This document shows, in pieces, positions 28,238 through 37,521 of a stretch of 64,000 nt of DNA. Below the pieces are notes generated by a model. The model made no database searches. It had not been told where the DNA came from and saw only the letters and a program-made list of their open reading frames with translations. Positions within the stretch are counted from its first letter, which is position 1. Every line of letters starts with the position of its first letter. This DNA comes from Paraburkholderia madseniana (lineage in GTDB: Bacteria > Pseudomonadota > Gammaproteobacteria > Burkholderiales > Burkholderiaceae). The position numbers and the translations under genes were made by a program. The stretch covers positions 1 to 64,000 of the forward strand of contig NZ_VOSW01000008.1 of NCBI RefSeq assembly GCF_009690905.1, given 5' to 3'.

Positions 28238-29155
28238 ATGAGCAACTTGAGCGCAAACACCGAATTCCCCTTCTTCGTCTCGGCCGGCGACATCCTCACC
28301 GATCTCGTGCGGACCGGCGCCTCGCAATGGCTCTCGCGTCCTGGCGGCGCCGGCTGGAACGTCGCGCGCTGCGTGGCGCGGCTCGGTTTGCCGACGGCGT
28401 GTGCCGGCTCACTGGGCGTCGATAACTTCTCCGATGAGTTGTGGAACGCGAGCATTGCCGCGGGACTCGATATGCGTTTCATGCAGCGCGTGGAGCGCCC
28501 GCCTCTGCTGGCGATCGTTCATCAGACGCATCCGCCGGCGTACTTTTTCATGGGTGAGAACGGCGCGGATCTGGCGTTCGATCCGACGCGCTTGCCGGCT
28601 GGCTGGATCGGGCAGGTGAAGTGGGCGCATTTTGGTTGCATCAGCCTGGTGCGTCAGCCGCTTGGCGACACGCTTGCCGCGCTGGCCGCCGAGTTGCGCT
28701 CGCGCGGCGTGAAGATCAGTTTCGATCCGAATTACCGCAATCTGATGGAGCATGGCTACGAGCCCACGTTGCGGAAGATGGCCGCGCTGGCTGATCTGAT
28801 CAAGGTGTCGGACGAAGATTTGCGCATGCTGTTCAAGACGGACGACGAGGCCGGCGCGCTTGTCCAGTTGCGGGCGATGAATCCTGCAGCCACCGTGCTG
28901 GTTACGCGTGGGCCAGAGACGTCCATGTTGATCGACGGCGCGATGGTTGTAGAGGCCCGGCCACCACGAGTGGAAGTTATCGATACGGTTGGAGCGGGGG
29001 ATGCCTCGATTGGCGGTCTGCTGTTCAGCTTGATGACCGCACCGCAGCGAGCGTGGCCGGAGCACCTGGCCTTTTCTCTGGCCGCCGGCGCCGCGGCGTG
29101 CCGCCATGCTGGCGCGCATGCACCTTCTTTGGATGAGGTTGTGGCGCTGCTGTAG
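28238..29155 (+). CDS. PfkB-family carbohydrate kinase, probable fructokinase
   Basis: A 305-residue ribokinase-fold kinase. N-terminal AGDILTDLVRTGASQWLSRPGGAGWNVARCVARLG gives the sugar-binding Asp and GG motif. LAIVHQTHPPAYFFMGENGADL is a lid segment, VKISFDPNYR and ADLIKVSDEDLRML mark the core, and DTVGAGDASIGGLLFS (about residue 250) holds the anion hole and catalytic Asp. In context it would phosphorylate the fructose formed by the upstream isomerase. It starts five bases after that stop, so it is the same transcript. A T-run and a large inverted repeat follow. Confidence 0.9.
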   Translation: MSNLSANTEFPFFVSAGDILTDLVRTGASQWLSRPGGAGWNVARCVARLGLPTACAGSLGVDNFSDELWNASIAAGLDMRFMQRVERPPLLAIVHQTHPPAYFFMGENGADLAFDPTRLPAGWIGQVKWAHFGCISLVRQPLGDTLAALAAELRSRGVKISFDPNYRNLMEHGYEPTLRKMAALADLIKVSDEDLRMLFKTDDEAGALVQLRAMNPAATVLVTRGPETSMLIDGAMVVEARPPRVEVIDTVGAGDASIGGLLFSLMTAPQRAWPEHLAFSLAAGAAACRHAGAHAPSLDEVVALL

Positions 29156-29169
29156 TTTTTTTGCCTTGT

Positions 29170-29215
29170 GCGGCGCGTATTGTTGTCGACATCGGTTGCC
29201 AACAATACGCGCCGC
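29170..29215. repeat. 16-bp perfect inverted repeat
   Basis: GCGGCGCGTATTGTTG at 29170-29185 is exactly repeated in reverse complement at 29200-29215 around a 14-base loop. It is preceded by seven Ts (29156-29162) but not followed by a T-run on either strand, so it does not fit a standard terminator. It may end the kinase transcript, stabilise it, or be a protein site. Confidence 0.7.
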
Positions 29216-29289
29216 GTAGCCGAAAAACCGAAGCCCGGTCATCGTGCTAGGATGAAAAAACCCAACCCTTTGGAAGAAGGAGCGTCGCC

Positions 29290-29520
29290 ATGGATGACAT
29301 CACCTACACCAAAGGTATCTACACGGCCACCGCCTCGATAAGAGAAGTACAAAGCGACACGTGGCAGGGCATCGTTACGCTTTCCCGCGACGAGGGCGAA
29401 GCAAGCACCGACCAGGAGACCACGGTCTACGAAGTCGAAGCCACTTCGTCCACGCCCGAGGAAGCCCTCGAGGAAGCCAAGGCGCTCGCGCACCGCATCC
29501 TCGGGGAAATCGAACTCTAG
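29290..29520 (+). CDS. small acidic protein of unknown function
   Basis: A 76-residue protein with many Glu/Asp residues and no recognised domain. The first half looks beta-rich (ITYTKGIYTATASIREVQ, WQGIVTLSRDEG). The second is an amphipathic helix (STPEEALEEAKALAHRILGE). It has a good ribosome site (GAAGGAG about 8 bases before ATG) and host-like codon use. The next small gene starts 61 bases downstream and has a similar strand-then-helix layout, so they may be distant paralogues. Confidence 0.7.
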   Translation: MDDITYTKGIYTATASIREVQSDTWQGIVTLSRDEGEASTDQETTVYEVEATSSTPEEALEEAKALAHRILGEIEL

Positions 29521-29581
29521 GCAACCCGGCGCTGCGTCCATCGCACAGCGCCGCTTCTAAATCAACCGGCTGGAGGCGATC

Positions 29582-29827
29582 ATGGCTGAACAGCTCTTCC
29601 TCTACGGCGTGTACTCGATTCACGTCCGCCCTCTCGAACTCAACGGCGCACGCTGGGACGCGGAATACGAAATCCGGCATCGCGAGAAAGCCGTCAAGCC
29701 GTGGACCACCGTCGGCGGCGACAACGGCTACGCGGACGAAGCCGAAGCTATCGCAGCAGCGCACCAGCAAGGCGTCGACGACATCGAACACGGCGCCGGC
29801 ATTCCAAAACCGAGGGCGTTTCCGTAG
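29582..29827 (+). CDS. second small protein of unknown function
   Basis: An 81-residue protein with no recognised domain. It begins YGVYSIHVRPLELN, followed by WDAEYEIRHREKA, and ends with a helix DEAEAIAAAHQQGVDDIE. A GGAGG ribosome site lies six bases before the ATG. It forms a pair with the preceding 76-residue gene, upstream of the K+ channel gene. Length and codon use support a real gene; the function is unknown. Confidence 0.7.
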   Translation: MAEQLFLYGVYSIHVRPLELNGARWDAEYEIRHREKAVKPWTTVGGDNGYADEAEAIAAAHQQGVDDIEHGAGIPKPRAFP

Positions 29828-30094
29828 ACCTTCAGCGGGCGCATTGGTAGAGGCGTGTGCGTCAAGCGAGCGGAATCGCCGCATCTCCCGCACGCTCGCC
29901 CAAAGTACCGCAGGCGGGTGTTGGAAGCGCCGCCTCGGCGCCCGGGCAACACGCCGTCGATGTGCTACCTCGACGTCTGTGCAACCTGCCGTTGAGGCAC
30001 GCTCTCCAACGTCCCTTCAGCGCGCCGACAATCCCCCTCCGCGCGCTAACCGGCGTGCTACGCTTTACGCGTTCTTCCTCTCCACGGGCACGCG

Positions 30095-31066
30095 ATGGCG
30101 ACCGAATCACCAGACCATCTTTCCAGCATCGGCGACGACGAAACGCGTGCGCAGAAACCTCGTACGCGCGGCAGCCGGGAATTGCGCCTGGATGATCGCG
30201 TCGTTATCGCGCACGGCATGCCGACGCCGCTCTGGCAGGATCTCTATCACCGCGCACTCATGGTCCGCTGGCCGACGTTTTTCGTCTCGCTCGGGGTCTT
30301 GTTCCTGCTGCTCAACACCGTGTTTGCCGCGCTCTACATGCTCGGCAACGCACCGATCGCCAATCAGTTTCCGGCAGGCTTCAGCGGCGCGTTTTTCTTC
30401 AGCGTCGAAACGCTCGCGACGGTCGGCTACGGCGACATGCACCCGCAAACGGTTTACGCCCACTGGATCGCAACACTGGAGATCTTTGTCGGCATGTCCA
30501 GCATCGCGTTGGCGACCGGGCTGATCTTCGCGCGCTTCTCACGTCCGCACGCCAAGATCATGTTCGCCCGCTACGCGGTCGTATGGCCGTACGAGGGCCG
30601 CATGACGCTGATGGTGCGTGCCGCCAACGCGCGTCAAAACGTGATCGCCGAAGCGCGGGCGAAACTCCGCCTCATGCGACTGGAAACCTCCACCGAAGGT
30701 TATACGCTGCGCAAGCTCTACGACTTGACGTTGGTGCGCGACCAGCATCCCGTGTTCAAACTGGGCTGGGTCATGATGCACGTCATCGACGAAAGCAGTC
30801 CGCTATTTGGCGAGACCGCCGAAACGCTCAAGGGCCATGATGCGTCGCTGTGGCTCACGCTCGAAGGGGTCGACGAATCGACCTCGCAGACCATGCAGGC
30901 GCGCCATATGTGGCGTTGTGAGCAGATCCGCTGGCAACACCGTTTCGCCGACATCATGCGTGACGAGGGCGGCGTGAGTCACATCGATTACTCGCATTTC
31001 GACGAGGTCGTGCCGCTCGATTCAGCACCTGTCTCCGCGCCTATGGCGAAGGCGCCCGCGCCGTAA
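30095..31066 (+). CDS. inward-rectifier potassium channel (KirBac type)
   Basis: A 323-residue membrane protein with the bacterial Kir layout. A slide helix (TPLWQDLYHRALMV) precedes TM1 (FFVSLGVLFLLLNTVFAALY). The pore helix leads to the selectivity filter TVGYGD at about residues 109-114, then TM2 (ATLEIFVGMSSIALATGLIFARFSRP). The cytosolic immunoglobulin-like Kir domain fills the C-terminal half (SRPHAKIMFARYAVV, LMVRAANARQNVI, HVIDESSPLFG, LEGVDESTSQTM). The first 40 residues are charged and low complexity. It forms tetrameric K+ channels gated by ligand or lipid. The TVGYGD filter is intact, so K+ conduction is expected. Confidence 0.95.
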   Translation: MATESPDHLSSIGDDETRAQKPRTRGSRELRLDDRVVIAHGMPTPLWQDLYHRALMVRWPTFFVSLGVLFLLLNTVFAALYMLGNAPIANQFPAGFSGAFFFSVETLATVGYGDMHPQTVYAHWIATLEIFVGMSSIALATGLIFARFSRPHAKIMFARYAVVWPYEGRMTLMVRAANARQNVIAEARAKLRLMRLETSTEGYTLRKLYDLTLVRDQHPVFKLGWVMMHVIDESSPLFGETAETLKGHDASLWLTLEGVDESTSQTMQARHMWRCEQIRWQHRFADIMRDEGGVSHIDYSHFDEVVPLDSAPVSAPMAKAPAP

Positions 31067-31347
31067 AAACAGGACTGAAACGCACCAGGGCATACCCGAA
31101 CCCGTCCGCCACGTGGCAGATCCATCTCAAAACTTCATTAAAACGCGCGAGCCGTCGCGCTGTTTCGCTGAACGCGTCGCCAAGTAGAAAAAAATCACTC
31201 CAATTGGCGCTAAAAAATAGAGTCTCTTTCGCCGCACCGCCTTTTGTGGCCCCCACCCCACGGCGCGCGGATGCAAACCGCAATTAATTGCATGGGATCG
31301 GAGTAAGCGCTAAAGCGCCAACTCCGATCGACATAGGAGACTCACCC

Positions 31348-34300
31348 ATGACCGCTCGCCTGCCCATCGACGGCACGCCCGCTCTCGCCGACTACAAGCT
31401 GTCCGATAACCTCACCGCCACGCGCGGCCGGATCTTCCTGACCGGTACGCAGGCGCTGGTGCGCCTCGCGCTGATGCAACGCGCAGTCGACCGCGCGCAG
31501 GGCCTGAACACCGCCGGCTTCATCAGCGGCTATCGTGGCTCGCCGCTCGGCATGGTCGACCAGCAGTTGTGGAAAGCGAAGAAACTGCTCACGGCGAGTG
31601 ATATTCGCTTTTTGCCGGCGATCAACGAAGAACTGGGCGGCACCGCGGTGCTCGGTACGCAGCGGGTGGAATCGGACCCGGAGCGCACCGTCGAAGGCGT
31701 ATTCGCGATGTGGTACGGCAAAGGCCCCGGCGTGGATCGCGCGGGCGATGCGCTGAAGCACGGCAACGCGTACGGCTCGTCGCCGCACGGCGGCGTGCTG
31801 GTGGTGGCGGGCGATGATCACGGCTGCGTGTCGTCGTCGATGCCGCATCAGAGCGACTTCGCGTTGATGGCATGGCATATGCCGGTGGTGAATCCGTCGA
31901 ACATTGCCGACATGCTCGAGTTCGGCCTGTACGGCTGGGCGCTGTCGCGTTTCTCGGGTGCGTGGGTCGGCTACAAGGCGATCTCGGAAACGGTCGAATC
32001 CGGTTCGACGGTCGACCTCGATGCGTTGCAAACCGAATGGACGGTTCCGCAGGATTTCGAATCACCCGCCGGCGGCTTGCATAACCGTTGGCCCGATCTG
32101 CCGAGTCTCACGATCGAAGCGCGGATGCACGCGAAGCTCGACGCGGTCCGTCATTTCGCGCGCACCAACAGCATCGACAAATGGATCGCGCCGAGTCCGC
32201 ATGCGAACGTCGGCATCGTCACGTGCGGCAAGGCGCATCTGGACTTGATGGAAACGCTGCGCCGGCTCGATCTGACGGTCGCCGATCTGGAAGCGGCCGG
32301 CGTGCGCATTTACAAGGTCGGCTTGTCGTTCCCGCTGGAGATGACGCGCATCGACGCGTTCGTGTCCGGTTTGTCCGAAGTGCTGGTGATCGAGGAGAAA
32401 GGCCCGGTCATCGAGCAGCAGATCAAAGACTATCTGTACAACCGCACGCAAGGCACGCGGCCGATCGTGGTCGGCAAGAACGCCGAAGACGGCACGCTGC
32501 TGCTGTCGTCGCTCGGGGAATTGCGCCCGTCGCGCATTCTGCCGGTGTTCGCGAACTGGCTCGCGAAGCACAAGCCGGCGCTCGATCGTCGCGAGCGCGT
32601 GGTCGATCTGGTGGCGCCGCAAATCCTGTCGAATGCGGCGGATAGCGTGAAACGTACGCCGTATTTCTGCTCGGGCTGCCCGCACAACACGTCGACCAAA
32701 GTGCCTGAAGGTTCGATCGCGCATGCGGGGATCGGCTGTCACTTCATGGCGTCGTGGATGGAACGCGACACTACCGGTTTGATTCAGATGGGCGGCGAAG
32801 GGGTCGATTGGGCCTCGCATTCGATGTTCACGAAAACGCGCCACGTATTCCAGAATCTCGGCGACGGCACCTACTTTCACTCCGGCATTCTCGCGATCCG
32901 CCAGGCGGTGGCCGCGAACACCACCATCACCTACAAGATCCTCTATAACGATGCCGTCGCGATGACGGGCGGCCAGCCGGTCGACGGCAGCATCTCGGTG
33001 CCGCAGATCGCGCGTCAGGTGGAAGCCGAAGGCGTGTCGCGTTTCGTCGTGGTCAGCGACGAGCCGGAGAAATACGACGGCCATCATGACCTCTTCCCAA
33101 AAGGCACGACGTTCCACCATCGCAGCGAAATGGACACGGTGCAGCGCGCGTTGCGCGATATCGACGGCGTGACCGTGCTGATCTATGACCAGACCTGTGC
33201 GGCTGAAAAACGGCGTCGCAGGAAAAAAGGTGAGTTTCCCGATCCGGACAAGCGTCTCTTCATCAACGAGGAAGTTTGCGAAGGCTGCGGCGATTGCGGC
33301 GTGCAATCGAATTGCTTGTCGGTCGAGCCGCTTGAGACAGCGTTGGGGCGTAAGCGCCGCATCGATCAATCGTCGTGCAATAAGGACTATTCCTGCGTGA
33401 ACGGATTCTGCCCGAGCTTCGTCACGGTGGAAGGTGGCAAGCTGAAGAAAGCCGCGGGCGCCGCGTTCGATCCGGCCGCGCTCGCCGCGCGCGTCGACGC
33501 CTTGCCGATTCCCGCGACGCATCTCGATGCCGCGCCTTACGACATTCTGGTGACCGGTGTTGGCGGCACGGGTGTCGTGACGGTCGGCGCATTGATCAGC
33601 ATGGCCGCGCATCTGGAAGGCAAGAGCGCGTCGGTGCTCGACTTCATGGGCTTCGCGCAAAAGGGCGGCTCGGTGTTGTCGTTCGTGCGCTTCGCCGCGC
33701 GCGACGAGTGGCTCAATCAGGTGCGTATCGACACGCAACAGGCCGACGTGCTGCTCGCCTGCGATATGGTGGTGGGCGCGAGTGCCGATGCCTTGCAGAC
33801 GGTGCGTCATGGCCGCACGCGCATCGTAGTCAACACGCATGCGATTCCGAACGCGACCTTTGTGCAGAACCCGGACGCGACGCTGCATGCCGACGCGTTG
33901 ATCGACAAGATGCGCCACGCGGCAGGCGACGATCGCATGTCGACGTGCGACGCCCAGGCGCTCGCGACGCGTTTTCTCGGCGACACCATCGGCGCGAACA
34001 TTCTGATGCTCGGTTACGCCTGGCAACTTGGCCTCGTGCCCGTGTCGTTCGCCGCGATGATGCGCGCGATCGAATTGAACAACGTCGCGGTGCAGATGAA
34101 TCAACTGGCGTTTTCGATCGGGCGTGTTGCTGCGGAAGACCCCGCTGCGCTCGAATCGCTGTGGCAAGCCCGGCATCTGGCGAAGCAGACGGTGCGCGTC
34201 GATACGCTCGACGAACTGATCGCGCATCGCGAGGGTCGTCTCCAAACGTACGGTGGCGCGAGTTATGTGCAGCGGTATCGCACGTTGGTCGATGCGGCAC

Positions 34301-34935
34301 GCCGTGCCGAAACCGCGGTCGATGCAAAGGGCGAGCGCATCACGCGTGCCGTGGCGACGACGTTCTATCGTCTGCTCGCGGTGAAGGACGAATACGAAGT
34401 GGCGCGCCTGCATACGGATGCGGCCTTCCGCGAAGCACTGGAAGCGCAATTCGAAGGTGTCGCGGGCAAGGACTTCGGCATCAAGTTCAACCTCGCGCCG
34501 CCGACGCTCACGCGTCCTCAACCGGGGGTGAATCCGACCAAGAAGACCTTCGGTCAATGGATGTGGCCGGTGCTAGGCGTAATGGCGAAATTTAGCGGCT
34601 TGCGTGGCACGATGCTCGATCCGTTCGGCCGCACGCTGGAACGCAAGATGGAGCGCGAACTCGCCGGCGATTACGAAATCACGTTGCAACGCGCGTTCGC
34701 GAAGCTCAACGCCAACAATCTGGAAGACGTCGCGAAGCTGGCCGATCTGCATGCGCGTGTACGCGGTTATGGTCACGTGAAGCTGGCGAATCTGGCGGGC
34801 GTGAAGCGCGGCGAACGCGATCTCGCGGCGCGTTTGCAGATCGAAGCAGCGACCAGCGCATCGGTGAAGAAGTCGCTGGAAGAGATGAAGGGCGCCGGGC
34901 AGTTGCGCGGGATTCCGGTGGTCGTCGCGAAGTAA
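31348..34935 (+). CDS. fused indolepyruvate ferredoxin oxidoreductase
   Basis: A 1195-residue single-chain 2-oxoacid oxidoreductase of the indolepyruvate ferredoxin oxidoreductase type, which decarboxylates aryl or branched 2-oxoacids to acyl-CoA. The N-terminal pyrimidine domain starts TGTQALVRLALMQ, followed by GYRGSPLG and the TPP-binding half with YFCSGCPHNTSTKVPEGS, GIGCH, DWASHSMFT. Iron-sulfur motifs are in NEEVCEGCGDCGVQSNCLS and CNKDYSCVNGFCPSF (about residues 640-690). The gamma-like domain follows (ILVTGVGGTGVVTVGALIS), then a Lys/Arg-rich C-terminal extension. AGGAGA at 31335-31340 sets ATG 31348. Monocistronic, with a terminator after it. Confidence 0.93.
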   Translation: MTARLPIDGTPALADYKLSDNLTATRGRIFLTGTQALVRLALMQRAVDRAQGLNTAGFISGYRGSPLGMVDQQLWKAKKLLTASDIRFLPAINEELGGTAVLGTQRVESDPERTVEGVFAMWYGKGPGVDRAGDALKHGNAYGSSPHGGVLVVAGDDHGCVSSSMPHQSDFALMAWHMPVVNPSNIADMLEFGLYGWALSRFSGAWVGYKAISETVESGSTVDLDALQTEWTVPQDFESPAGGLHNRWPDLPSLTIEARMHAKLDAVRHFARTNSIDKWIAPSPHANVGIVTCGKAHLDLMETLRRLDLTVADLEAAGVRIYKVGLSFPLEMTRIDAFVSGLSEVLVIEEKGPVIEQQIKDYLYNRTQGTRPIVVGKNAEDGTLLLSSLGELRPSRILPVFANWLAKHKPALDRRERVVDLVAPQILSNAADSVKRTPYFCSGCPHNTSTKVPEGSIAHAGIGCHFMASWMERDTTGLIQMGGEGVDWASHSMFTKTRHVFQNLGDGTYFHSGILAIRQAVAANTTITYKILYNDAVAMTGGQPVDGSISVPQIARQVEAEGVSRFVVVSDEPEKYDGHHDLFPKGTTFHHRSEMDTVQRALRDIDGVTVLIYDQTCAAEKRRRRKKGEFPDPDKRLFINEEVCEGCGDCGVQSNCLSVEPLETALGRKRRIDQSSCNKDYSCVNGFCPSFVTVEGGKLKKAAGAAFDPAALAARVDALPIPATHLDAAPYDILVTGVGGTGVVTVGALISMAAHLEGKSASVLDFMGFAQKGGSVLSFVRFAARDEWLNQVRIDTQQADVLLACDMVVGASADALQTVRHGRTRIVVNTHAIPNATFVQNPDATLHADALIDKMRHAAGDDRMSTCDAQALATRFLGDTIGANILMLGYAWQLGLVPVSFAAMMRAIELNNVAVQMNQLAFSIGRVAAEDPAALESLWQARHLAKQTVRVDTLDELIAHREGRLQTYGGASYVQRYRTLVDAARRAETAVDAKGERITRAVATTFYRLLAVKDEYEVARLHTDAAFREALEAQFEGVAGKDFGIKFNLAPPTLTRPQPGVNPTKKTFGQWMWPVLGVMAKFSGLRGTMLDPFGRTLERKMERELAGDYEITLQRAFAKLNANNLEDVAKLADLHARVRGYGHVKLANLAGVKRGERDLAARLQIEAATSASVKKSLEEMKGAGQLRGIPVVVAK

Positions 34936-34964
34936 TTCTTTCGCTCAGTGCGTAGATGAAAAAT

Positions 34965-35000
34965 GCCGCTTCGGGTTGAACCTCGAAGCGGCGTTTTTTT
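34965..35000 (+). terminator. intrinsic terminator after the indolepyruvate oxidoreductase
   Basis: GCCGCTTCG / CGAAGCGGC stem of nine pairs with a ten-base loop, followed by GTTTTTTT. It lies between convergent genes. Confidence 0.92.
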
Positions 35001-35056
35001 GCCTGGTGGATTTGCACCGCGTTGTGCCCAATAGCGCTGATTATCTTCCTGACGAA

Positions 35057-35758
35057 TCAGCCACGCTTTGTGTCCAGTAGCGCCCTCACCTGCGCGACTT
35101 TCGCCGCATCGACGGGCGCAAGACCGTTGCCGCCAACGCGCACACCCGAACCGAAGTGAACCGCTTGAACTTGCGTCGCGCTCACGAAGCCGCCCACTGC
35201 ATCGATGGTCAAACCGGCGCCCGCCAGCACCGTGCAATGTGAGCCGGCCGCTTGCCGTACCAGCTCACTCACGATCGACTCTGCCTGCAGCACGGAAGGT
35301 TTGCCGCCCGAGGTCAGCACATTCGTCACGGCGTCGAAACCGAGCAGCACGTCGAGCGCTTTCTGCAGATCACGCGTTTCGTCGAACGCACGATGGAAGG
35401 TGATAGCCAAGCCATCCGCCGCATCGATCGCACGTGCGAGGCCTTCGCGGTCGATCTCGCCATCCGCCGTCAGCATGCCGATCACCACGCCGTTCGCGCC
35501 CGCCGCCTTGACTGCACGCACGTCGCGCAGCATCACGGCGTAGTCGTCAGTGTCGTACACGAACGAGCGGCTATGCGGTCGCACGATCACGTTGACGGGT
35601 ACGGCGCTCGCGGCAACCACCGCCTCGATCAACCCAAGGCTCGGCGTCAAACCGCCCTCGCCCATCGCGGTGACGAGTTCAAGACGGTTCGCACCGGCCT
35701 GGACGGCAAGCCGGGCGTCGGCAACGGTCGTGGCGATGACTTCAAGTAGGACTGACAT
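35057..35758 (-). CDS. cutC: CutC family protein
   Basis: A 233-residue TIM-barrel protein of the CutC family, named for copper tolerance in E. coli, with an unresolved biochemical role. Family segments seen are LLEVIATTVADARLAVQAGANRLELV, GGLTPSLG, VNVIVRPHSRSFVY, GANGVVIGMLTADGEID, ITFHRAFDE, VLTSGG and TVLAGAGLT. Complete and of normal length. It is convergent with the oxidoreductase gene and divergent from nothing: the next gene upstream is also on the minus strand, 110 bases away. Confidence 0.95.
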   Translation of the reverse strand: MSVLLEVIATTVADARLAVQAGANRLELVTAMGEGGLTPSLGLIEAVVAASAVPVNVIVRPHSRSFVYDTDDYAVMLRDVRAVKAAGANGVVIGMLTADGEIDREGLARAIDAADGLAITFHRAFDETRDLQKALDVLLGFDAVTNVLTSGGKPSVLQAESIVSELVRQAAGSHCTVLAGAGLTIDAVGGFVSATQVQAVHFGSGVRVGGNGLAPVDAAKVAQVRALLDTKRG

Positions 35759-35869
35759 AAGCGCGGCTGTGGGTCGTTAAAAACGACATGATCTCAGAAC
35801 CGCCGCGCGTCCCGCCAATCTAGGCCATGAGGACCGCCGCTCACCCTCCGGAGCGAAGCATCCGAACCT

Positions 35870-37138
35870 CTATTCTTCGACCCAATCGATATCGCCGCAC
35901 AGCACGCACGTCTGATCACCCACGCGCGTCGCCACCGACAGCGTCACACACGGCAGCGCCTCGTTGATCGACAGATACGGACGCGTCACATGCACGCGTT
36001 CAGGCGCGTTGATCGCCGCACGGAAATACGGACGACGCAGCCAGTTCGCCCCTTGCGCGTCGGCAAGCGGCAAAAAGCGCGTCTCATGCGCCGCGCGATC
36101 GGCACGCAACACGACGTTGCGGCCCGCCTGCTTGCCCTTCGCATCGAGCAGAAAACAGCGCGCGGCATGGTCGAGCGCGAGGAAATTCCAGCACACTTCC
36201 TCGAGCGGTTCGCCGGCTGCGAGCCGTTCCGCGGCACGCTCAAACGCCCGCAGATACGGCGTGAGACGGCTCGCATTGCGGCGCTCGCGCGCTTCGGCCT
36301 GATCGCGATAGCGGTCGGTGACTTCGCTGATGCAAGTCGTGGCGTGCGCCGCGTCGGCCGCCCCTGGATTCGGCCGGCCGAAGAAAAACCCCTGTACGAA
36401 GTCCGCATCGCAGGCGAGCGCCATCTGCGCTTCGTGTTCCGTTTCTACACCTTCGATCAGCACCAGCTTGCCCGCTTCGTGCAGCAGCGCCACCAGCCCC
36501 GGCAGGATCGTCGCCATATCCGCACGATGCGCGGCGTGCGACAGCATGATGCGGTCGAGCTTCACGATGTCGGGATTCAACTGCCAGATCCGTTCGACGT
36601 TGGAATGGCCCGCGCCGAAATCGTCGAGCGCAATCAGGAAACCACGCTCGCGGAATTGGCGCACGGCGTCGGCGAGACGTTCGAGATCTTCGGCGCGTTG
36701 TTCGAGCACCTCAAGCACGATCCGCCGGGGCGACAGATCGAGTCGCTTGAGGTTGGCCAGCAAGGCGGCGGCGAGATACGGGTCGGTGAGCGCGCCGGGA
36801 TGGACGTTCAGGAACAGCCATTCGCGCTCGGCGCCAAGTACCTTGAAGTTCTCCAGATGCAGGGTCTGGGCGAGCCGGTCGACTTGCAGCACGTCGCCCA
36901 GACGCGCCGCCTCGCCGAATACGTCAAGCGGCGACACAGGCCGGTCGAGCGCATCGTGCGCGCGCAGCAGCCCCTCGTAGCCCACTGCCCGCATATGCGA
37001 CAGGCTGAAAATGGGTTGAAACACGCTGGTCAACGTCAGCTCGCCGTGCTGCACCGAAAAACGTTCAAGCCCCGACGTCACCTCGACATCGAAGCCATGC
37101 GGCGCGCTGGCCGTCCTTTCCTGTTGCGCAATCGTCAT
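35870..37138 (-). CDS. EAL-domain c-di-GMP phosphodiesterase
   Basis: A 422-residue soluble protein. The N-terminal EAL domain (about residues 35-265) has all key residues: YEGLLRAH, LFLNVHPGALTDP, IVLEVLEQRAEDL, ALDDFGAGHSN, IVKLDRIML, LIEGVETEHE and VQGFFFGRPN. A C-terminal 150-residue domain (from about 280: RYRDQAEARERRNASRLTPY, FLALDHAARCFLLDAKGKQ, LSVATRVGDQTCVLCGDIDW) looks like a PAS/Cache-type sensor of the kind often fused to EAL. It starts with an AGAGGA ribosome site before ATG 37138. Signal unknown. There is no GGDEF domain, so it is expected to be a dedicated phosphodiesterase. Confidence 0.92.
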   Translation of the reverse strand: MTIAQQERTASAPHGFDVEVTSGLERFSVQHGELTLTSVFQPIFSLSHMRAVGYEGLLRAHDALDRPVSPLDVFGEAARLGDVLQVDRLAQTLHLENFKVLGAEREWLFLNVHPGALTDPYLAAALLANLKRLDLSPRRIVLEVLEQRAEDLERLADAVRQFRERGFLIALDDFGAGHSNVERIWQLNPDIVKLDRIMLSHAAHRADMATILPGLVALLHEAGKLVLIEGVETEHEAQMALACDADFVQGFFFGRPNPGAADAAHATTCISEVTDRYRDQAEARERRNASRLTPYLRAFERAAERLAAGEPLEEVCWNFLALDHAARCFLLDAKGKQAGRNVVLRADRAAHETRFLPLADAQGANWLRRPYFRAAINAPERVHVTRPYLSINEALPCVTLSVATRVGDQTCVLCGDIDWVEE

Positions 37139-37521
37139 GCAATCCTCTCACGCGAGAGCCGGGCCGGTCCGAACGCGGAAGCGAACAACCTCGGCACCGT
37201 TTCTCAAAATGTGCGTCATCGATATTCCTTAAGCAAGCTCCATGCGCACGCTGGCGCACATTCGAATGAAATTTGCATGAAAGATTGCACCGATGAACGA
37301 GCCGATGCGCCGCGCGGGGGCGCAGCGCGCACCGTTAAGGTGCATTACCTTACCTGGACGCTTGCCGACCAGGCTCGCGGGACCTTGTCGGGTTAACAAT
37401 GGCGTGCTGCAGCGTCGGGCTAAACTTCGGCCTTGTGCCTCACGCACGCCTCGCGATCGATACGCGGCGGCATCGTCGACGATCGCAGAGGAAGCACCGC
37501 TATATCTCCAGAAATAGACCG
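37139..37521. promoter_or_regulatory. divergent intergenic region with TAAGGT/ACCTTA repeat
   Basis: 383 bases between the EAL gene and the Na+/H+ antiporter gene. A perfect 6-bp inverted repeat TAAGGT-GCATT-ACCTTA lies at 37336-37352, a possible operator. Apart from short AT-rich patches, I see nothing else here. Confidence 0.4.

Noticed and set aside
29156..29215. A standard intrinsic terminator for the kinase gene
   Set aside because: The T-run lies before the stem, not after it, so it is reported as an inverted repeat instead.
32062..34557. An 831-codon open frame antisense to the indolepyruvate oxidoreductase
   Set aside because: It mirrors a well-supported gene, has no recognisable domain, and its Arg/His-rich composition is what the complement of GC-biased codons gives.
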